64,000 bases of DNA from Mycobacterium florentinum (GTDB lineage Bacteria; Actinomycetota; Actinomycetes; Mycobacteriales; Mycobacteriaceae): the NCBI RefSeq assembly GCF_010730355.1, contig NZ_AP022576.1, positions 1,488,001 through 1,552,000 of the forward strand, written 5' to 3'. A program made the translations under genes and the position numbers. Shown one piece after another: positions 54,657 through 63,791 of this stretch. Each line of letters starts with the position of its first letter. Within the stretch, counting starts at the first letter, position 1. The notes below the pieces were generated by a model. The model was not told where the DNA came from and searched no databases. It was given only the letters and a program-made list of their open reading frames with translations.

Positions 54657-55834
54657 CGATCCAGATCCTTCCAGGCGGCATCCTTGTCGACGCGGTGTTC
54701 GCCGGGCAGGCCGAGAATCCGCTCAGAAATTGTGTTGCGCAAGATTTCCGACGTGCCGCCCTCGATCGAGTTGCCGCGCGCCCGCAGGTAGCGGTACCCC
54801 GGTTCGCGACCGATCAGGTCGACGACTTCGGTTCTGCGCATCGTCCAGTCGTCGTACTGTAGGCCGGATTCCGCGTGCAGCTCGATGTCGAAGCCCGAAA
54901 GTGCTTGCGCCAGTTTGGCGAAGGCGATCTTCATGCCGGCGCCCTCCGGGCCGGGCTGGCCCGCCACGGCCTGCTGCCCGAGCCGCTCTCCAGCCAGCCG
55001 AAGGACTTCCGCCTCGACCCAGAGCCGCATCAGCTCGTCGTGCATCGCGGCGTTGCGCAGCCCCGGCTCGTCCCGCCACGCCCGGGTGATCTTCCCGATC
55101 ATCCCGCCCTCGCGCGGAACGCCGGAGCTGGCACCGATCGCGACCCGTTCGTTGTTGAGTGTGGTGGTCGCGACTCGCCAGCCACCGCCCACGGCGCCAA
55201 GCCGATTCGCGTCGGGCACCCGGACATCGGTGAGGAACACCTCGTTGAACTCGGCCTCACCGGTGATCTGGCGCAGCGGCCGGACGTCCACGCCCGGTTG
55301 CGTCATGTCGCAGAGGAAGTAGGTCAGGCCCGCGTGCTTGGGCACGGTCGGATCGGTGCGGGCAACCAGGATGGCCATCTGCGCGTGCTGCGCCATCGAC
55401 GTCCATACCTTCTGCCCGTTGACAATCCAGTCGTCGCCGTCGCGGACGGCCCGGGTGGCCACCCCGGCCAAGTCCGACCCGGCGCCCGGCTCGCTGAACA
55501 ACTGGCAGTAGACCTGCTCGCCGGTGAACAACGGACGCAAGAACTTTCGCTTCTGCTCGTCGGTGCCGAAGGCCGCGATGGTCGGGGCCGCCATGCCCAT
55601 TCCGATGAAGTTCTTCGCGGTGCCGCCCACCGGCGCGCCGGCGGCGAACAGCCGCGCGTTCACCGTTTCCTGTGCCTTGCGCGGCAGACCCAGCCCGCCG
55701 AAGCCCTGCGGCAGGTGCACCCAGGCCAGCCCGGCGTCGAATTGCGCGCCAAGAAAATCGCGCGGCTCGGTGGTCGCCGGGTCGTGTTCGTCCAGCAGCG
55801 CCTGTATCCGTCTGTCGAGATCGTCGGTGCTCAT
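54653..55834 (-). CDS. Acyl-CoA dehydrogenase, canonical partner
   Basis: A 393-residue acyl-CoA dehydrogenase. The FAD/substrate motif is LFSEPGAGSDLAGVATRAV (about 112-130), followed by WIVNGQKVWTS. The C-terminus has RARGNSIEGGTSEILRNTISERILGLP. Coupled both upstream to fabG5 and downstream to the divergent dehydrogenase by 4-nt overlaps. A co-encoded two-subunit dehydrogenase is typical of mycobacterial FadE pairs. Confidence 0.9.
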   Translation of the reverse strand: MSTDDLDRRIQALLDEHDPATTEPRDFLGAQFDAGLAWVHLPQGFGGLGLPRKAQETVNARLFAAGAPVGGTAKNFIGMGMAAPTIAAFGTDEQKRKFLRPLFTGEQVYCQLFSEPGAGSDLAGVATRAVRDGDDWIVNGQKVWTSMAQHAQMAILVARTDPTVPKHAGLTYFLCDMTQPGVDVRPLRQITGEAEFNEVFLTDVRVPDANRLGAVGGGWRVATTTLNNERVAIGASSGVPREGGMIGKITRAWRDEPGLRNAAMHDELMRLWVEAEVLRLAGERLGQQAVAGQPGPEGAGMKIAFAKLAQALSGFDIELHAESGLQYDDWTMRRTEVVDLIGREPGYRYLRARGNSIEGGTSEILRNTISERILGLPGEHRVDKDAAWKDLDR

Positions 55835-56613
55835 GATTTGCTCCCGGACCGCATCTGGAAGCCTTGCGCGCCACCGAGCAGCAGACCGCCGTCCATGACC
55901 AGCGTCTCACCGGTGATCCAGCTCGCCGCGTCGGAAACCAGGAAGGCCACCGCGTTCGCCACATCGGCGGGCTCACCGATGCGACCGAGCGCGATCTGCG
56001 ACGCCAGCGGATCCTCGTGGTCCTTCCACAGCGCCTCGGCCAATCGGGTGCGAACGACTCCCGGGGCGATCGCGTTGACCCGCACGCGCGGCGAGAGTTC
56101 CAGGGCCAGTTGTTTGGTGACGTGAATCAGCGCCGCCTTGGTGGCGTTGTAGAGCCCCATCGCCGGGGACTGATGCAGCCCTCCGATGGAGGCGGTGTTG
56201 ACGATCGCGCCGCCGTGCTCGCCCATCCATGCCTTGACAACAAGTGATGTCCACAGCAGCGGGGCCCACAGATTGACGTCGAAGATCTTGGTGAACCGCG
56301 CGTGATCCTGGTCGATCAGCGGGCCGTACGCCGGATTGGTGCCGGCGTTGTTGATCAAGATGTCGATGCTGCCGAACTTTTCCAAAGTGAGGTCCACGCA
56401 GTGGCGCGCGGCGTCCTCGTCGACCGCGTGCGCGCCGACGCCCAACGCCCGTTCCCCCACTTCGGCCGCGGCCGCATCCGCCGCTTCCTGTTTGCGGGCG
56501 GTCAGCACCACATTGGCGCCCGCGGCCGCCAGCTGTCGGGAGATCGCCAAACCGATTCCGCGCGAAGCCCCCGTGATAATCGCAGTACGGCCGGTCAAAT
56601 CCAGTGATGTCAT
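55831..56613 (-). CDS. fabG5: Short-chain dehydrogenase FabG5 (Rv2766c-like)
   Basis: A 260-residue SDR, same length as Rv2766c. TGASRGIGLAIS (14-25) binds NAD(P); NNAG is at ILINNAGTNPAYG (about 86-98). The catalytic Ser is in NTASIGG, and Tyr-x3-Lys in LYNATKAAL. Probably a 3-hydroxyacyl-CoA/ACP or steroid dehydrogenase. The ATG at 56613 is chosen; the longer frame to 56838 overlaps the secreted-protein gene. It leads the operon with the two acyl-CoA dehydrogenases and the glycosyltransferase. Confidence 0.92.
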   Translation of the reverse strand: MTSLDLTGRTAIITGASRGIGLAISRQLAAAGANVVLTARKQEAADAAAAEVGERALGVGAHAVDEDAARHCVDLTLEKFGSIDILINNAGTNPAYGPLIDQDHARFTKIFDVNLWAPLLWTSLVVKAWMGEHGGAIVNTASIGGLHQSPAMGLYNATKAALIHVTKQLALELSPRVRVNAIAPGVVRTRLAEALWKDHEDPLASQIALGRIGEPADVANAVAFLVSDAASWITGETLVMDGGLLLGGAQGFQMRSGSKS

Positions 56614-56726
56614 CTTCGTAAACCTTTTGTTTCGTGGGGAGCCCAAGTTCGCTGGCCAAGAACGTCGATTGCAATCAATCTTTTCCAGGAGGTTTTGTCC
56701 GCGCGCGTGCGTGGTATGCGAGTCGC

Positions 56727-57077
56727 ATGTTAGCGAAATTGACCTTCCTGAAACCACTGGTGGTCGGCGGCGCCGTTGCCGCGGCGATCGCCGCCGCACC
56801 GATCGCCGCTGCGGATAGTTTTGCGACCGCTCCGGCAATGTCCGGCCCGGCGCCCACCCACATCGTCTTCAAGGACGACCCAGGTGGCGGCGGCTGCGAC
56901 GCCAACGGCAACTGCGGTTCCGGCGGCCAGTTCAGCGGTCCGGGTGGCGGTCCGGGTGGCACCGGCTGCATCCCGGGCGTCGGCTGTGGCTCCGGCGGCC
57001 AGAACGCCGGCCCGGGTGGCGTTCCTGGCGGCACTGGATGTTTGCCGGGCGTCGGCTGCGGATCCGGCCACGCCTGA
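56727..57077 (+). CDS. Small secreted Gly/Cys-repeat protein
   Basis: A 116-residue predicted secreted protein. Signal peptide 1-34 (MLAKLTFLKPLVVGGAVAAA, cleavage after IAAA). The mature part is short and Gly-rich, with repeats of the form G-G-T-G-C-(I/L)-P-G-V-G-C-G-S-G (about 80-94 and 101-115), preceded by a related GGGGCDANGNCGSGG. Six cysteines are arranged in three C-x4/5-C pairs, suggesting disulfides. Function unknown. It is encoded divergently from fabG5 and ends 16 nt before a strong hairpin. Confidence 0.75.
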   Translation: MLAKLTFLKPLVVGGAVAAAIAAAPIAAADSFATAPAMSGPAPTHIVFKDDPGGGGCDANGNCGSGGQFSGPGGGPGGTGCIPGVGCGSGGQNAGPGGVPGGTGCLPGVGCGSGHA

Positions 57078-57093
57078 TTCCCCTCGGACACGG

Positions 57094-57143
57094 CCCTTCA
57101 GGCTCCCGTCAGCCTGGTGATCCAGGCGCGGGAGTCTGAAGGG
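57094..57143. terminator. Extended hairpin at the 3' ends of the secreted-protein and carboxylase genes
   Basis: Outer arms CCCTTCAGGCTCCCG (57094-57108) and CGGGAGTCTGAAGGG (57129-57143) pair over 15 positions with one G-U. An inner stem GCCTGG (57112-57117) and CCAGGC (57122-57127) closes a 4-nt loop. It starts 16 nt after the secreted-protein stop, and its right arm lies within the last codons of the carboxylase gene. It is a plausible terminator for the plus-strand gene. Confidence 0.6.
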
Positions 57144-60100
57144 TCGATTACGTCGTCCAGCTCGAACGTCGTGGCGGCCCGAAGCGCCTTACCGTGTTGG
57201 TAGGCCGCCGCCACCAGCTTGTCGAACAGCCGCTCGCGTTCGCCGGTATCCGCCGCGGCGGCCAGCTCCTTGCTGAAGCCGAGGCGCACGGCGCCTTCCA
57301 GGCCCATGCCGCCGATCTCCCCCGTCGGCCAGGCCACGGTGAATTGCGGGGCATGAAAAGAGCCACCCGCCATGGCCATTGCGCCCAAGCCATAACCCTT
57401 GCGCAAGATGATCATTCCGAGCGGCACCGTCAGCCGCGCACCGAGCACGAACATCCGGCCGAACCGGCGCACCGCAGCCTGCTTCTCCGCGTCCGGTCCG
57501 ACCATGAATCCCGGTGTGTCGCACAACGAAATCACCGGTAGCCGAAACGATTCGCACAGCGTGAGAAAGTCACCGGCCTTGTCGGCGGCCTCGGCGTCGA
57601 TCGCGCCGCCCAGGTGGTGACTGCTGTTGGCCAGCAACCCATATGCCACGCCCTCCACCCGGACGAGCGCGGTGACGATGCCGACGCCGTAGTCGGGGCG
57701 CAGCTCGAGGACAGAGCCGACGTCCACGATCGACTCGATCGCCCGGCGCACGTCGTAGGCGCGTAACCTGTTCTCCGGCACCACATGTCGGGCCAACCGT
57801 GGCTCGGGCGCTGCCCAGTCGCCGATGTTGCCCTGAAAGTACGACAGGTACTGTTTGGCCAGCGACACCGCGTGCACCTCGTCACGCGCGACCAGGCTCA
57901 CCACCCCGTTGTGCCGCTGCACGTCGATCGGGCCGATCGCCTCGGGCGGATACACCCCGAGCCCGCCACCCTCGATCATCGCCGGCCCGCCCATTCCGAT
58001 GTTGGCGTCCGGCGTCGCGATGATCACATCACACACCCCGGCCAGTGCGGCGTTGCCGGCGAAGCAACGCCCCGAGACGATGGACACCAACGGCACCCGG
58101 CCGCGCAGCCCGGCGAGCACCCGAAACGTGGGCACGTCCAGGCCGGCCGCACCGCCGACGTCGGTGTCGCCCGGTCGCCCGCCGCCACCCTCGGCAAACA
58201 GCACCACCGGCAAGCCTTTTCGGGCGGCCACGTCGAAAACCCGGTCCGTCTTGGCATGGTTGCGCATGCCCTGCGTCCCGGCCAGCACGGTGTAGTCGTA
58301 GGACACCACCACCGCTTCGGCGGCCGGCCGCCCGAATCGGTCGGCGCCGATGGTCGCCAGGCCCGCGACCAGGCCGTCGGCCGGGGTATTGGCGATCAGA
58401 TCCTCGTCGGAGCGCCGGCTGCGTTGCGCCGCAATGGCCAGCGCGCCGTACTCGACGAAGCTGCCGTCATCGATCAGATCGGCGATGTTCTCCCGGGCGG
58501 TGCGGCGACCCTGCTGGTGCCGCTTGGTGACTGCCGCCTCACGGCCTTCGTCGAGAGTGAGTAGATGCCGCCGCCGAACTTCGTCGAGGTCGGCGCGGGG
58601 CCGATCGAGATCGACTGCGGCGATGGCGGACTCGCCGGCGGCGCCGGCCCCGGTGTTGGCGAAGACCACCAGCGGATCCCCGGTTCCGACAACCTGGCCC
58701 GGTGTCACGAGATTGCGCACCGTACGCAGCGCAACCGGCGCGGCAAGCACATGCTGCATTTTCATCGCTTCGAGCACCACCAGTTGATGGCCGGGGTTGA
58801 CCTCGACTCCCTCGGGTGCGATCTCCACCACGGTGCCGGCCAGCTGGGCGCGCAGCGCTTCCTCACCGGGATACAGCTCGACGGACGCGACCCGGGTGTC
58901 GTGCTCGTGGGTCAGCGCCGCGGCGGCCAGCTCGGGCAGCTTCGCGTCGAGGAAGCCCGTGGTCACGATGCCGGACTGAATCTGGCTGTCGGACAACAGT
59001 TCTTGCAGAAATTTGATGTTCGTTTGGACACCCTCGACCCCGAATTCAGCCAGCGCGGTGCGCGACTTGCGCAGCGCGGCCGGCAGCGACGATCCGCGCA
59101 CGTGGGTGATGACCTTGGCCAGCAGCGAGTCGTATCGCGTGCCCAACGCCAGCCCGGTCCGGCCAAAGGTGTCGACGCGCACTCCCGGACCGCTCGGCGG
59201 CGCGAACACCGTCAGCGTGCCCGCGGCGGGCGCCACGGTCCCGTCCGCCGTGATGGTTTCCATGTTGACCCGGGCCTGTATCGCGATGCCGCGCCGGGCG
59301 GCGGGCTCGCCGATGACTTCGTCACCGTCGGAGGCGATTCCGGATGGCAATCCCAGCTGGTAGTAGGAGGCGCCGCCGGCGATCGCGAGCGCGGCGGCCA
59401 CCAGGTCCACGCCGGTGGTCTCCTCGGTGATCGTGTGCTCGACCTGAATGCGGGGATTTACCTCGAGAAAGACGAACCTCTCACCGGCGACCAGGAATTC
59501 GACGGTGGCCAGACCGCGCAGGCCGGCTCTGCCGCACAGCCGGGCCGCGGCCAGGTGCAACTCGCGCCGCAACGAATCCGAAAGCCCTTGCGCAGGAGCA
59601 ATTTCGACGATCTTCTGGTAGCGCCGCTGGATGCTGCAGTCACGGTCGCCGAGGGCAAGCGCATGCGTTCGGGGCCCGGCCGGCGCGGCGACGATCTGCA
59701 CCTCGATATGCCTGGCGTCGTCGAGTAGCGCCTCGGCGAACACCGCCGGATTGCCGAATCCCAGCTGCGCCTCCGCGGCACAGTGGCGGTAGGCGGCCTC
59801 GATCTGGTCGGCACCGTCCACCCTGCGCATGCCGCGGCCGCCCCCGCCGGCCAGCGCCTTGATCATGACGGCGCCGTCGTGGGCGGCGAAGAATGCCCGG
59901 ACATCCTCGACACTGCTCGGCCCCTGGGTGGCCGGCAGCACCGGCAGGCCGGCGGCGATCGCGGCGGCGCGCGCCGCGGATTTGTTGCCGACCGTCTCGA
60001 GCACGTCGGCGTCCGGCCCGACAAACGTGTACCCGGCGGCCGCGCAGGCACGAGCGAAATCGGCGTTCTCGGAGAGGAAGCCATACCCGGGATGAATCAG

Positions 60101-60325
60101 CGTGGCGCCGGCATTTTTCGCCGCCGCCAGTATGGAGGACTGGTCCAGATAGGCGTCGGGGCCGCTACCCGGCAGACCGATCGCTTCGTCGGCCGCGTGC
60201 ACGTGCGGGCTCTCGGCGTCATCCTCGGAGTAGACCGCGACCGTCTGCATACCCAATTCGGTGGCGGTGCGAATGATCCGAAGCGCGATCTCGCCGCGAT
60301 TGGCGATCAGCAGCGTCGCGGTCAT
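57098..60325 (-). CDS. Single-chain long-chain acyl-CoA carboxylase (LCC type)
   Basis: A 1075-residue fusion of all three parts of a biotin-dependent acyl-CoA carboxylase. The biotin carboxylase spans about 1-460 (ATP loop KALAGGGGRGMR, 156-167; FLEVNPRIQVEH, 286-297). BCCP lies about 490-555, with biotinyl Lys522 in EAMKM. The carboxyltransferase spans about 590-1075, with N- and C-lobes (GGGGRPGDTD; CDTPGFMVGP). This order and size match the long-chain acyl-CoA carboxylase described from M. avium subsp. paratuberculosis, which carboxylates long acyl-CoA. The ATG overlaps the upstream synthetase stop by 4 nt. Confidence 0.92.
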   Translation of the reverse strand: MTATLLIANRGEIALRIIRTATELGMQTVAVYSEDDAESPHVHAADEAIGLPGSGPDAYLDQSSILAAAKNAGATLIHPGYGFLSENADFARACAAAGYTFVGPDADVLETVGNKSAARAAAIAAGLPVLPATQGPSSVEDVRAFFAAHDGAVMIKALAGGGGRGMRRVDGADQIEAAYRHCAAEAQLGFGNPAVFAEALLDDARHIEVQIVAAPAGPRTHALALGDRDCSIQRRYQKIVEIAPAQGLSDSLRRELHLAAARLCGRAGLRGLATVEFLVAGERFVFLEVNPRIQVEHTITEETTGVDLVAAALAIAGGASYYQLGLPSGIASDGDEVIGEPAARRGIAIQARVNMETITADGTVAPAAGTLTVFAPPSGPGVRVDTFGRTGLALGTRYDSLLAKVITHVRGSSLPAALRKSRTALAEFGVEGVQTNIKFLQELLSDSQIQSGIVTTGFLDAKLPELAAAALTHEHDTRVASVELYPGEEALRAQLAGTVVEIAPEGVEVNPGHQLVVLEAMKMQHVLAAPVALRTVRNLVTPGQVVGTGDPLVVFANTGAGAAGESAIAAVDLDRPRADLDEVRRRHLLTLDEGREAAVTKRHQQGRRTARENIADLIDDGSFVEYGALAIAAQRSRRSDEDLIANTPADGLVAGLATIGADRFGRPAAEAVVVSYDYTVLAGTQGMRNHAKTDRVFDVAARKGLPVVLFAEGGGGRPGDTDVGGAAGLDVPTFRVLAGLRGRVPLVSIVSGRCFAGNAALAGVCDVIIATPDANIGMGGPAMIEGGGLGVYPPEAIGPIDVQRHNGVVSLVARDEVHAVSLAKQYLSYFQGNIGDWAAPEPRLARHVVPENRLRAYDVRRAIESIVDVGSVLELRPDYGVGIVTALVRVEGVAYGLLANSSHHLGGAIDAEAADKAGDFLTLCESFRLPVISLCDTPGFMVGPDAEKQAAVRRFGRMFVLGARLTVPLGMIILRKGYGLGAMAMAGGSFHAPQFTVAWPTGEIGGMGLEGAVRLGFSKELAAAADTGERERLFDKLVAAAYQHGKALRAATTFELDDVIDPSDSRAWITRLTGA

Positions 60326-61854
60326 CGGAGCGGGTCACCCCACTTCACTTCGCCGCGAAGTCTGGCTTTCAGCAGTTTGCCACCGGCGTTGCGCGGCAGC
60401 GGTTCTGAGGCTACCGTCACGTATTGCGGAATCTTGTGGTCGGCGAGCTGCCCGCGGCAGTGCTCGAGCACGGCCGACACATCGATCGCCGTCTCACCGG
60501 CGAACAGCACGGCTCCGACCTTCTCCCCCATCACCTCGTCGGGCACCGCCAGCACGCAGGCATCCACGACGTTGGGCGCGGCCAACAGCACCGCCTCGAC
60601 CTCGACGCTGGAGATTTTCTCGCCGCCGCGGTTGATGATGTCCTTGAGCCGGTCGACGATGTGCACCCGGCCCGCGGCGTCGACCCGCACCACGTCGCCG
60701 GTGTGCAGCCAGCCGTCCGCGATGGTGGCCTCGGTGGCTTCCGGCCGATTCCAGTATCCGGCAGTCAGATTGGCGCCACGCGCCACCAACTCACCGACGG
60801 ACGGGTCGTCTCCGCTGGGGATCACGCCGAGGTCCACCGAGGGGACCGCATACCCCACCGAGTCGGCGTGGTCGAACGCCTCGGAGTCGGGCAGCAGGGT
60901 CATCAGCGACGCGGACTCGGTCATCCCGTAGCCGTTGAACACCGTGGCTTGTGGAAACGCCTCCTTCACCGAACTCACCAACGAGGGGGCGATCGGCGCA
61001 CCGCCATAGCCCAACCAACGAACCGCGGAAACGTCGGCGTCGGCGAAATCCGGGTGCCGCAGCATTAACGAGTAGATCGCCGGCACCGTCACCATCGACG
61101 AGATCCGTTCGCCGGCCAGTGTGGCGATCAGCTGGTCCAGGTTCAGCGTGGGCATGATCACCGCCGCTCCCCCGAGGCGAGCTGCGGCCAAGAGCTGGGT
61201 GTTGCAACCGGTTACGTGGAACAGCGGCACCGATATCAGCGTGCGCAGGCCCGCACCGATGTCCCCGGGCAATCCCGAACACCGGGCCATGTTTTCGGTG
61301 TTGGTGATGAAGGCCTCGTGGGTGGTCGGCACGCCCTTGGGATGGCCGGTGGTGCCCGAGGTGTAGAACAGCGCGGCCGTGTCGGCAGGCGCGAGTCCCT
61401 CTGCCACATACGGTTGCCCGTCGGGTAGCGGCGCATCCGCGGCCAGATCCACCCGTGCGCCCGCGTCTGACAGCACGAATTCGACTTCGGGCTGCGCGGA
61501 GCGCGTATTGACCGCCACCGCAATGCCGCCGGCCATCACCGTGCCCCAGAATGCCAGCACCCAGTTGATTCCCGCGGGATAGCGCACCGCGACCCGGTCA
61601 CCGGGTCGCACACCGGCCGCCCGCAGTCCGCCCGCCACGCGCGCGGCGCGGTCCCACAGCTGCCGGTAGGTCAATCGCCCCGCACCGAGTTCGACGACGG
61701 CCTCGTTGTCGGGGCGCTGCTCGACGTGCCCGGCCAGCATGTCGAGCAGCGTGGCCGGCAGATCGTCGTAACGCGGGATACCGTCGCGGTCGCGGGACAC
61801 GCCCGTCATCGAAAACGGGTTGTGGTCGCGTGGCAGGTCGATCACTGGAGGCAT
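60322..61854 (-). CDS. Fatty-acyl-CoA synthetase
   Basis: A 510-residue adenylate-forming ligase. A3 core is LFYTSGTTGHPKGVPTTHE (about 163-181). YGMTESASLM (about 300) is A5, and A8 GDVVRVDAAGRVHIVDRLKDIINRGGEKISSVEVE follows. The C-terminal catalytic Lys is expected in PRNAGGKLLKARLRGE (about 490). It would activate a fatty acid to CoA, supplying the carboxylase it overlaps by 4 nt. Divergent from the thioesterase gene. Confidence 0.92.
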   Translation of the reverse strand: MPPVIDLPRDHNPFSMTGVSRDRDGIPRYDDLPATLLDMLAGHVEQRPDNEAVVELGAGRLTYRQLWDRAARVAGGLRAAGVRPGDRVAVRYPAGINWVLAFWGTVMAGGIAVAVNTRSAQPEVEFVLSDAGARVDLAADAPLPDGQPYVAEGLAPADTAALFYTSGTTGHPKGVPTTHEAFITNTENMARCSGLPGDIGAGLRTLISVPLFHVTGCNTQLLAAARLGGAAVIMPTLNLDQLIATLAGERISSMVTVPAIYSLMLRHPDFADADVSAVRWLGYGGAPIAPSLVSSVKEAFPQATVFNGYGMTESASLMTLLPDSEAFDHADSVGYAVPSVDLGVIPSGDDPSVGELVARGANLTAGYWNRPEATEATIADGWLHTGDVVRVDAAGRVHIVDRLKDIINRGGEKISSVEVEAVLLAAPNVVDACVLAVPDEVMGEKVGAVLFAGETAIDVSAVLEHCRGQLADHKIPQYVTVASEPLPRNAGGKLLKARLRGEVKWGDPLR

Positions 61855-61917
61855 GCCCGGTCCTTACTAATCCGGTGTCCTATCGTGATAGCGGTGACGA
61901 TCGAGGATTCCGCCATC

Positions 61918-62727
61918 ATGCCCGAGGCATTCTTCACTGTCGACGGCGACTCCTACGTTCCGGGCCCGCTGACGCACGGGCCGTGGGGCGCGGCGATGGG
62001 CGGCCAGATCGTCGGTGGCCTGTTGGGTTGGGGCATAGAACAATCGGGCATCGATCCCGACTTTCAGCCCGCCCGCCTGACCGTTGACCTGTTGCGCCCC
62101 GTGCTGATGCGGCCGGTACAGATTCAGACGTCGATACAACGGGAAGGCCGCCGGATCAGGCTGGTCGACGCAGCCCTGATTCAGCGCGACACGATCGTCG
62201 CGCGGGCCAGTGCGCTGTTCCTGCGCCGCGGCGAGCATCCCGACGGCCAGGTGTGGTCCTTTCCGGTGCAGATGCCGGCGCTGCCGACCTCCTACGAGGG
62301 CTTCCCGGCCGACATGCCGTTTCTCATCTGGGGATACGGCGCCACCTTCGAAGGCAGTCCCGGTATCGCCGCCGGCGAATGGGAGCAGTCCCACGCCCAG
62401 AAGTTCGCCTGGGCGCGACTGTTTCGGCCGATGGTGCACGGTCACCCGCTGACACCGTTTACCCGCCTGGCCTTCGCCGGAGATATCACGAGCTCGCTCA
62501 CGCATTGGGGCACAGGCGGATTGCGCTACATCAACGCCGACTACACCGTGACCGCGAGCCGATTGCCCGACGGCGAATTCATCGGGCTGGCCGCCCAAAG
62601 CCACTACGGCACGGCCGGGGTGGCCACCGGCGCGGCCACCCTGTTCGACTGCCACGGCCCCATCGGCACCAGCTCCGCCCTCGCAGTGGCCCAGCCCGCC
62701 GACGCATTCAAACCGACCTACACGTAG
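61918..62727 (+). CDS. Acyl-CoA thioesterase-like (TesB/4HBT) protein
   Basis: A 269-residue protein with a double-hotdog thioesterase pattern (4HBT_3/TesB-like): G-P-W-G-A-A-M-G-G-Q-I-V-G-G-L (about 19-33), FQPARLTVDLLRPVLMRPV (about 46-64) and REGRRIRLVDAAL. A second hotdog domain holds LTPFTRLAFAGDITSSLTHWG. It would hydrolyse acyl-CoA. The ATG at 61918 (GAGG 9 nt upstream) is preferred over GTG at 61894. It faces the LysR gene, with 6 nt between the stops. Confidence 0.78.
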   Translation: MPEAFFTVDGDSYVPGPLTHGPWGAAMGGQIVGGLLGWGIEQSGIDPDFQPARLTVDLLRPVLMRPVQIQTSIQREGRRIRLVDAALIQRDTIVARASALFLRRGEHPDGQVWSFPVQMPALPTSYEGFPADMPFLIWGYGATFEGSPGIAAGEWEQSHAQKFAWARLFRPMVHGHPLTPFTRLAFAGDITSSLTHWGTGGLRYINADYTVTASRLPDGEFIGLAAQSHYGTAGVATGAATLFDCHGPIGTSSALAVAQPADAFKPTYT

Positions 62728-62733
62728 GAGACG

Positions 62734-63636
62734 CTAGGCCCGGCCCGGGGCGGTGAGGTGTGCCGTAGCGAGTTCGCGAAAGGCCGCCACCAGACGACTG
62801 CGGTCCCCCGCGCGGCTCGCCACAACAACATGGCTGACTTCGACGCCTTCCAACGGAATGGTCGTGATATCGGGACGCAATCGCTCGTAAAAGCCGGTCG
62901 TGACGGCGACCGCCTGCCCGGAGGCGATGAGTTCCAACCCGTCCTCGAGGGTGTCCAAGAGTGGGCCGTCGGGCGCCCCGCGCCCGTCGGGCCGAGGATC
63001 GATGCGCCAAAAGTCATTCCAGGCAGGGGCGCAGTGTCGAAATTTCGGTATTGGTTCGTCGGCGATGTCATCGACGGTGACCGCCCGCCTGCCCGCGAGG
63101 CGATGGTCGACGGCCACGACCAACACCCGGGGCTCGTCGTAGAGGATCGTGACATGCAGCTGGTCGGTGGAAAAGGGCAGCGGGGTCACCACCGCATCCA
63201 CCCGGTGGTCGAGCAGTGCATCGCGCGGCTCGTTCCAGTCCAGGTGCAGGGTTTCCACAGCGGCATCGGGGTGCTCGCGACGCAGCGCACGCACCACCGG
63301 GGTGATGATCAGACTTGTTGTGTAGCCGATGACGATTCGGCCGGGCTGCGCGGCGTCCCGGGCCTGCGCGGTGGCCTGGACTGCCGAGCGTAGTAGGGCC
63401 TTCGCCCGGGGCAGGAACACCTCGCCGGCATCGGTGAGCCGGGTGCTTTGCGGAGTGCGGTCAAACAGGCGGACGCCCATCTGCTGCTCCAGGCGGCGGA
63501 TCTGCCGGCTCAGCGACGGCTGCGCGACGCGCAGCTCGGCCGCGGCGCGGCCAAAGTGCCGGTGTTCGGCCACCGCGACGAAGTATCCGACTAGTCGCAG
63601 GTCGAGATCCACCACCCGCGATGCCGAATCAGGCAT
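62734..63636 (-). CDS. LysR-family transcriptional regulator
   Basis: A 300-residue LysR-type regulator. The N-terminal winged helix-turn-helix (about 7-65) reads DLRLVGYFVAVAEHRHFGRAAAELRVAQPSLSRQIRRLEQQ. The effector domain (about 95-295) follows. The ATG at 63636 gives the standard LysR length; the frame opens to 63735. It is divergent from the F420-type oxidoreductase (155-nt gap), the usual arrangement for a LysR protein and its target. Confidence 0.92.
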   Translation of the reverse strand: MPDSASRVVDLDLRLVGYFVAVAEHRHFGRAAAELRVAQPSLSRQIRRLEQQMGVRLFDRTPQSTRLTDAGEVFLPRAKALLRSAVQATAQARDAAQPGRIVIGYTTSLIITPVVRALRREHPDAAVETLHLDWNEPRDALLDHRVDAVVTPLPFSTDQLHVTILYDEPRVLVVAVDHRLAGRRAVTVDDIADEPIPKFRHCAPAWNDFWRIDPRPDGRGAPDGPLLDTLEDGLELIASGQAVAVTTGFYERLRPDITTIPLEGVEVSHVVVASRAGDRSRLVAAFRELATAHLTAPGRA

Positions 63637-63791
63637 GAGATCACTGTAGCCCTCCGGGTGCCTCGGCGGGTGGGACAGGAACGATGCCTGATTTGCATCG
63701 CGCAATGTGGAACAGGTCTTGGACACGCAACGCAATGCGGCATTGACTCGATGACAACAGCAGGTAGCGATCAGAAGGGCGGGGACAACAG

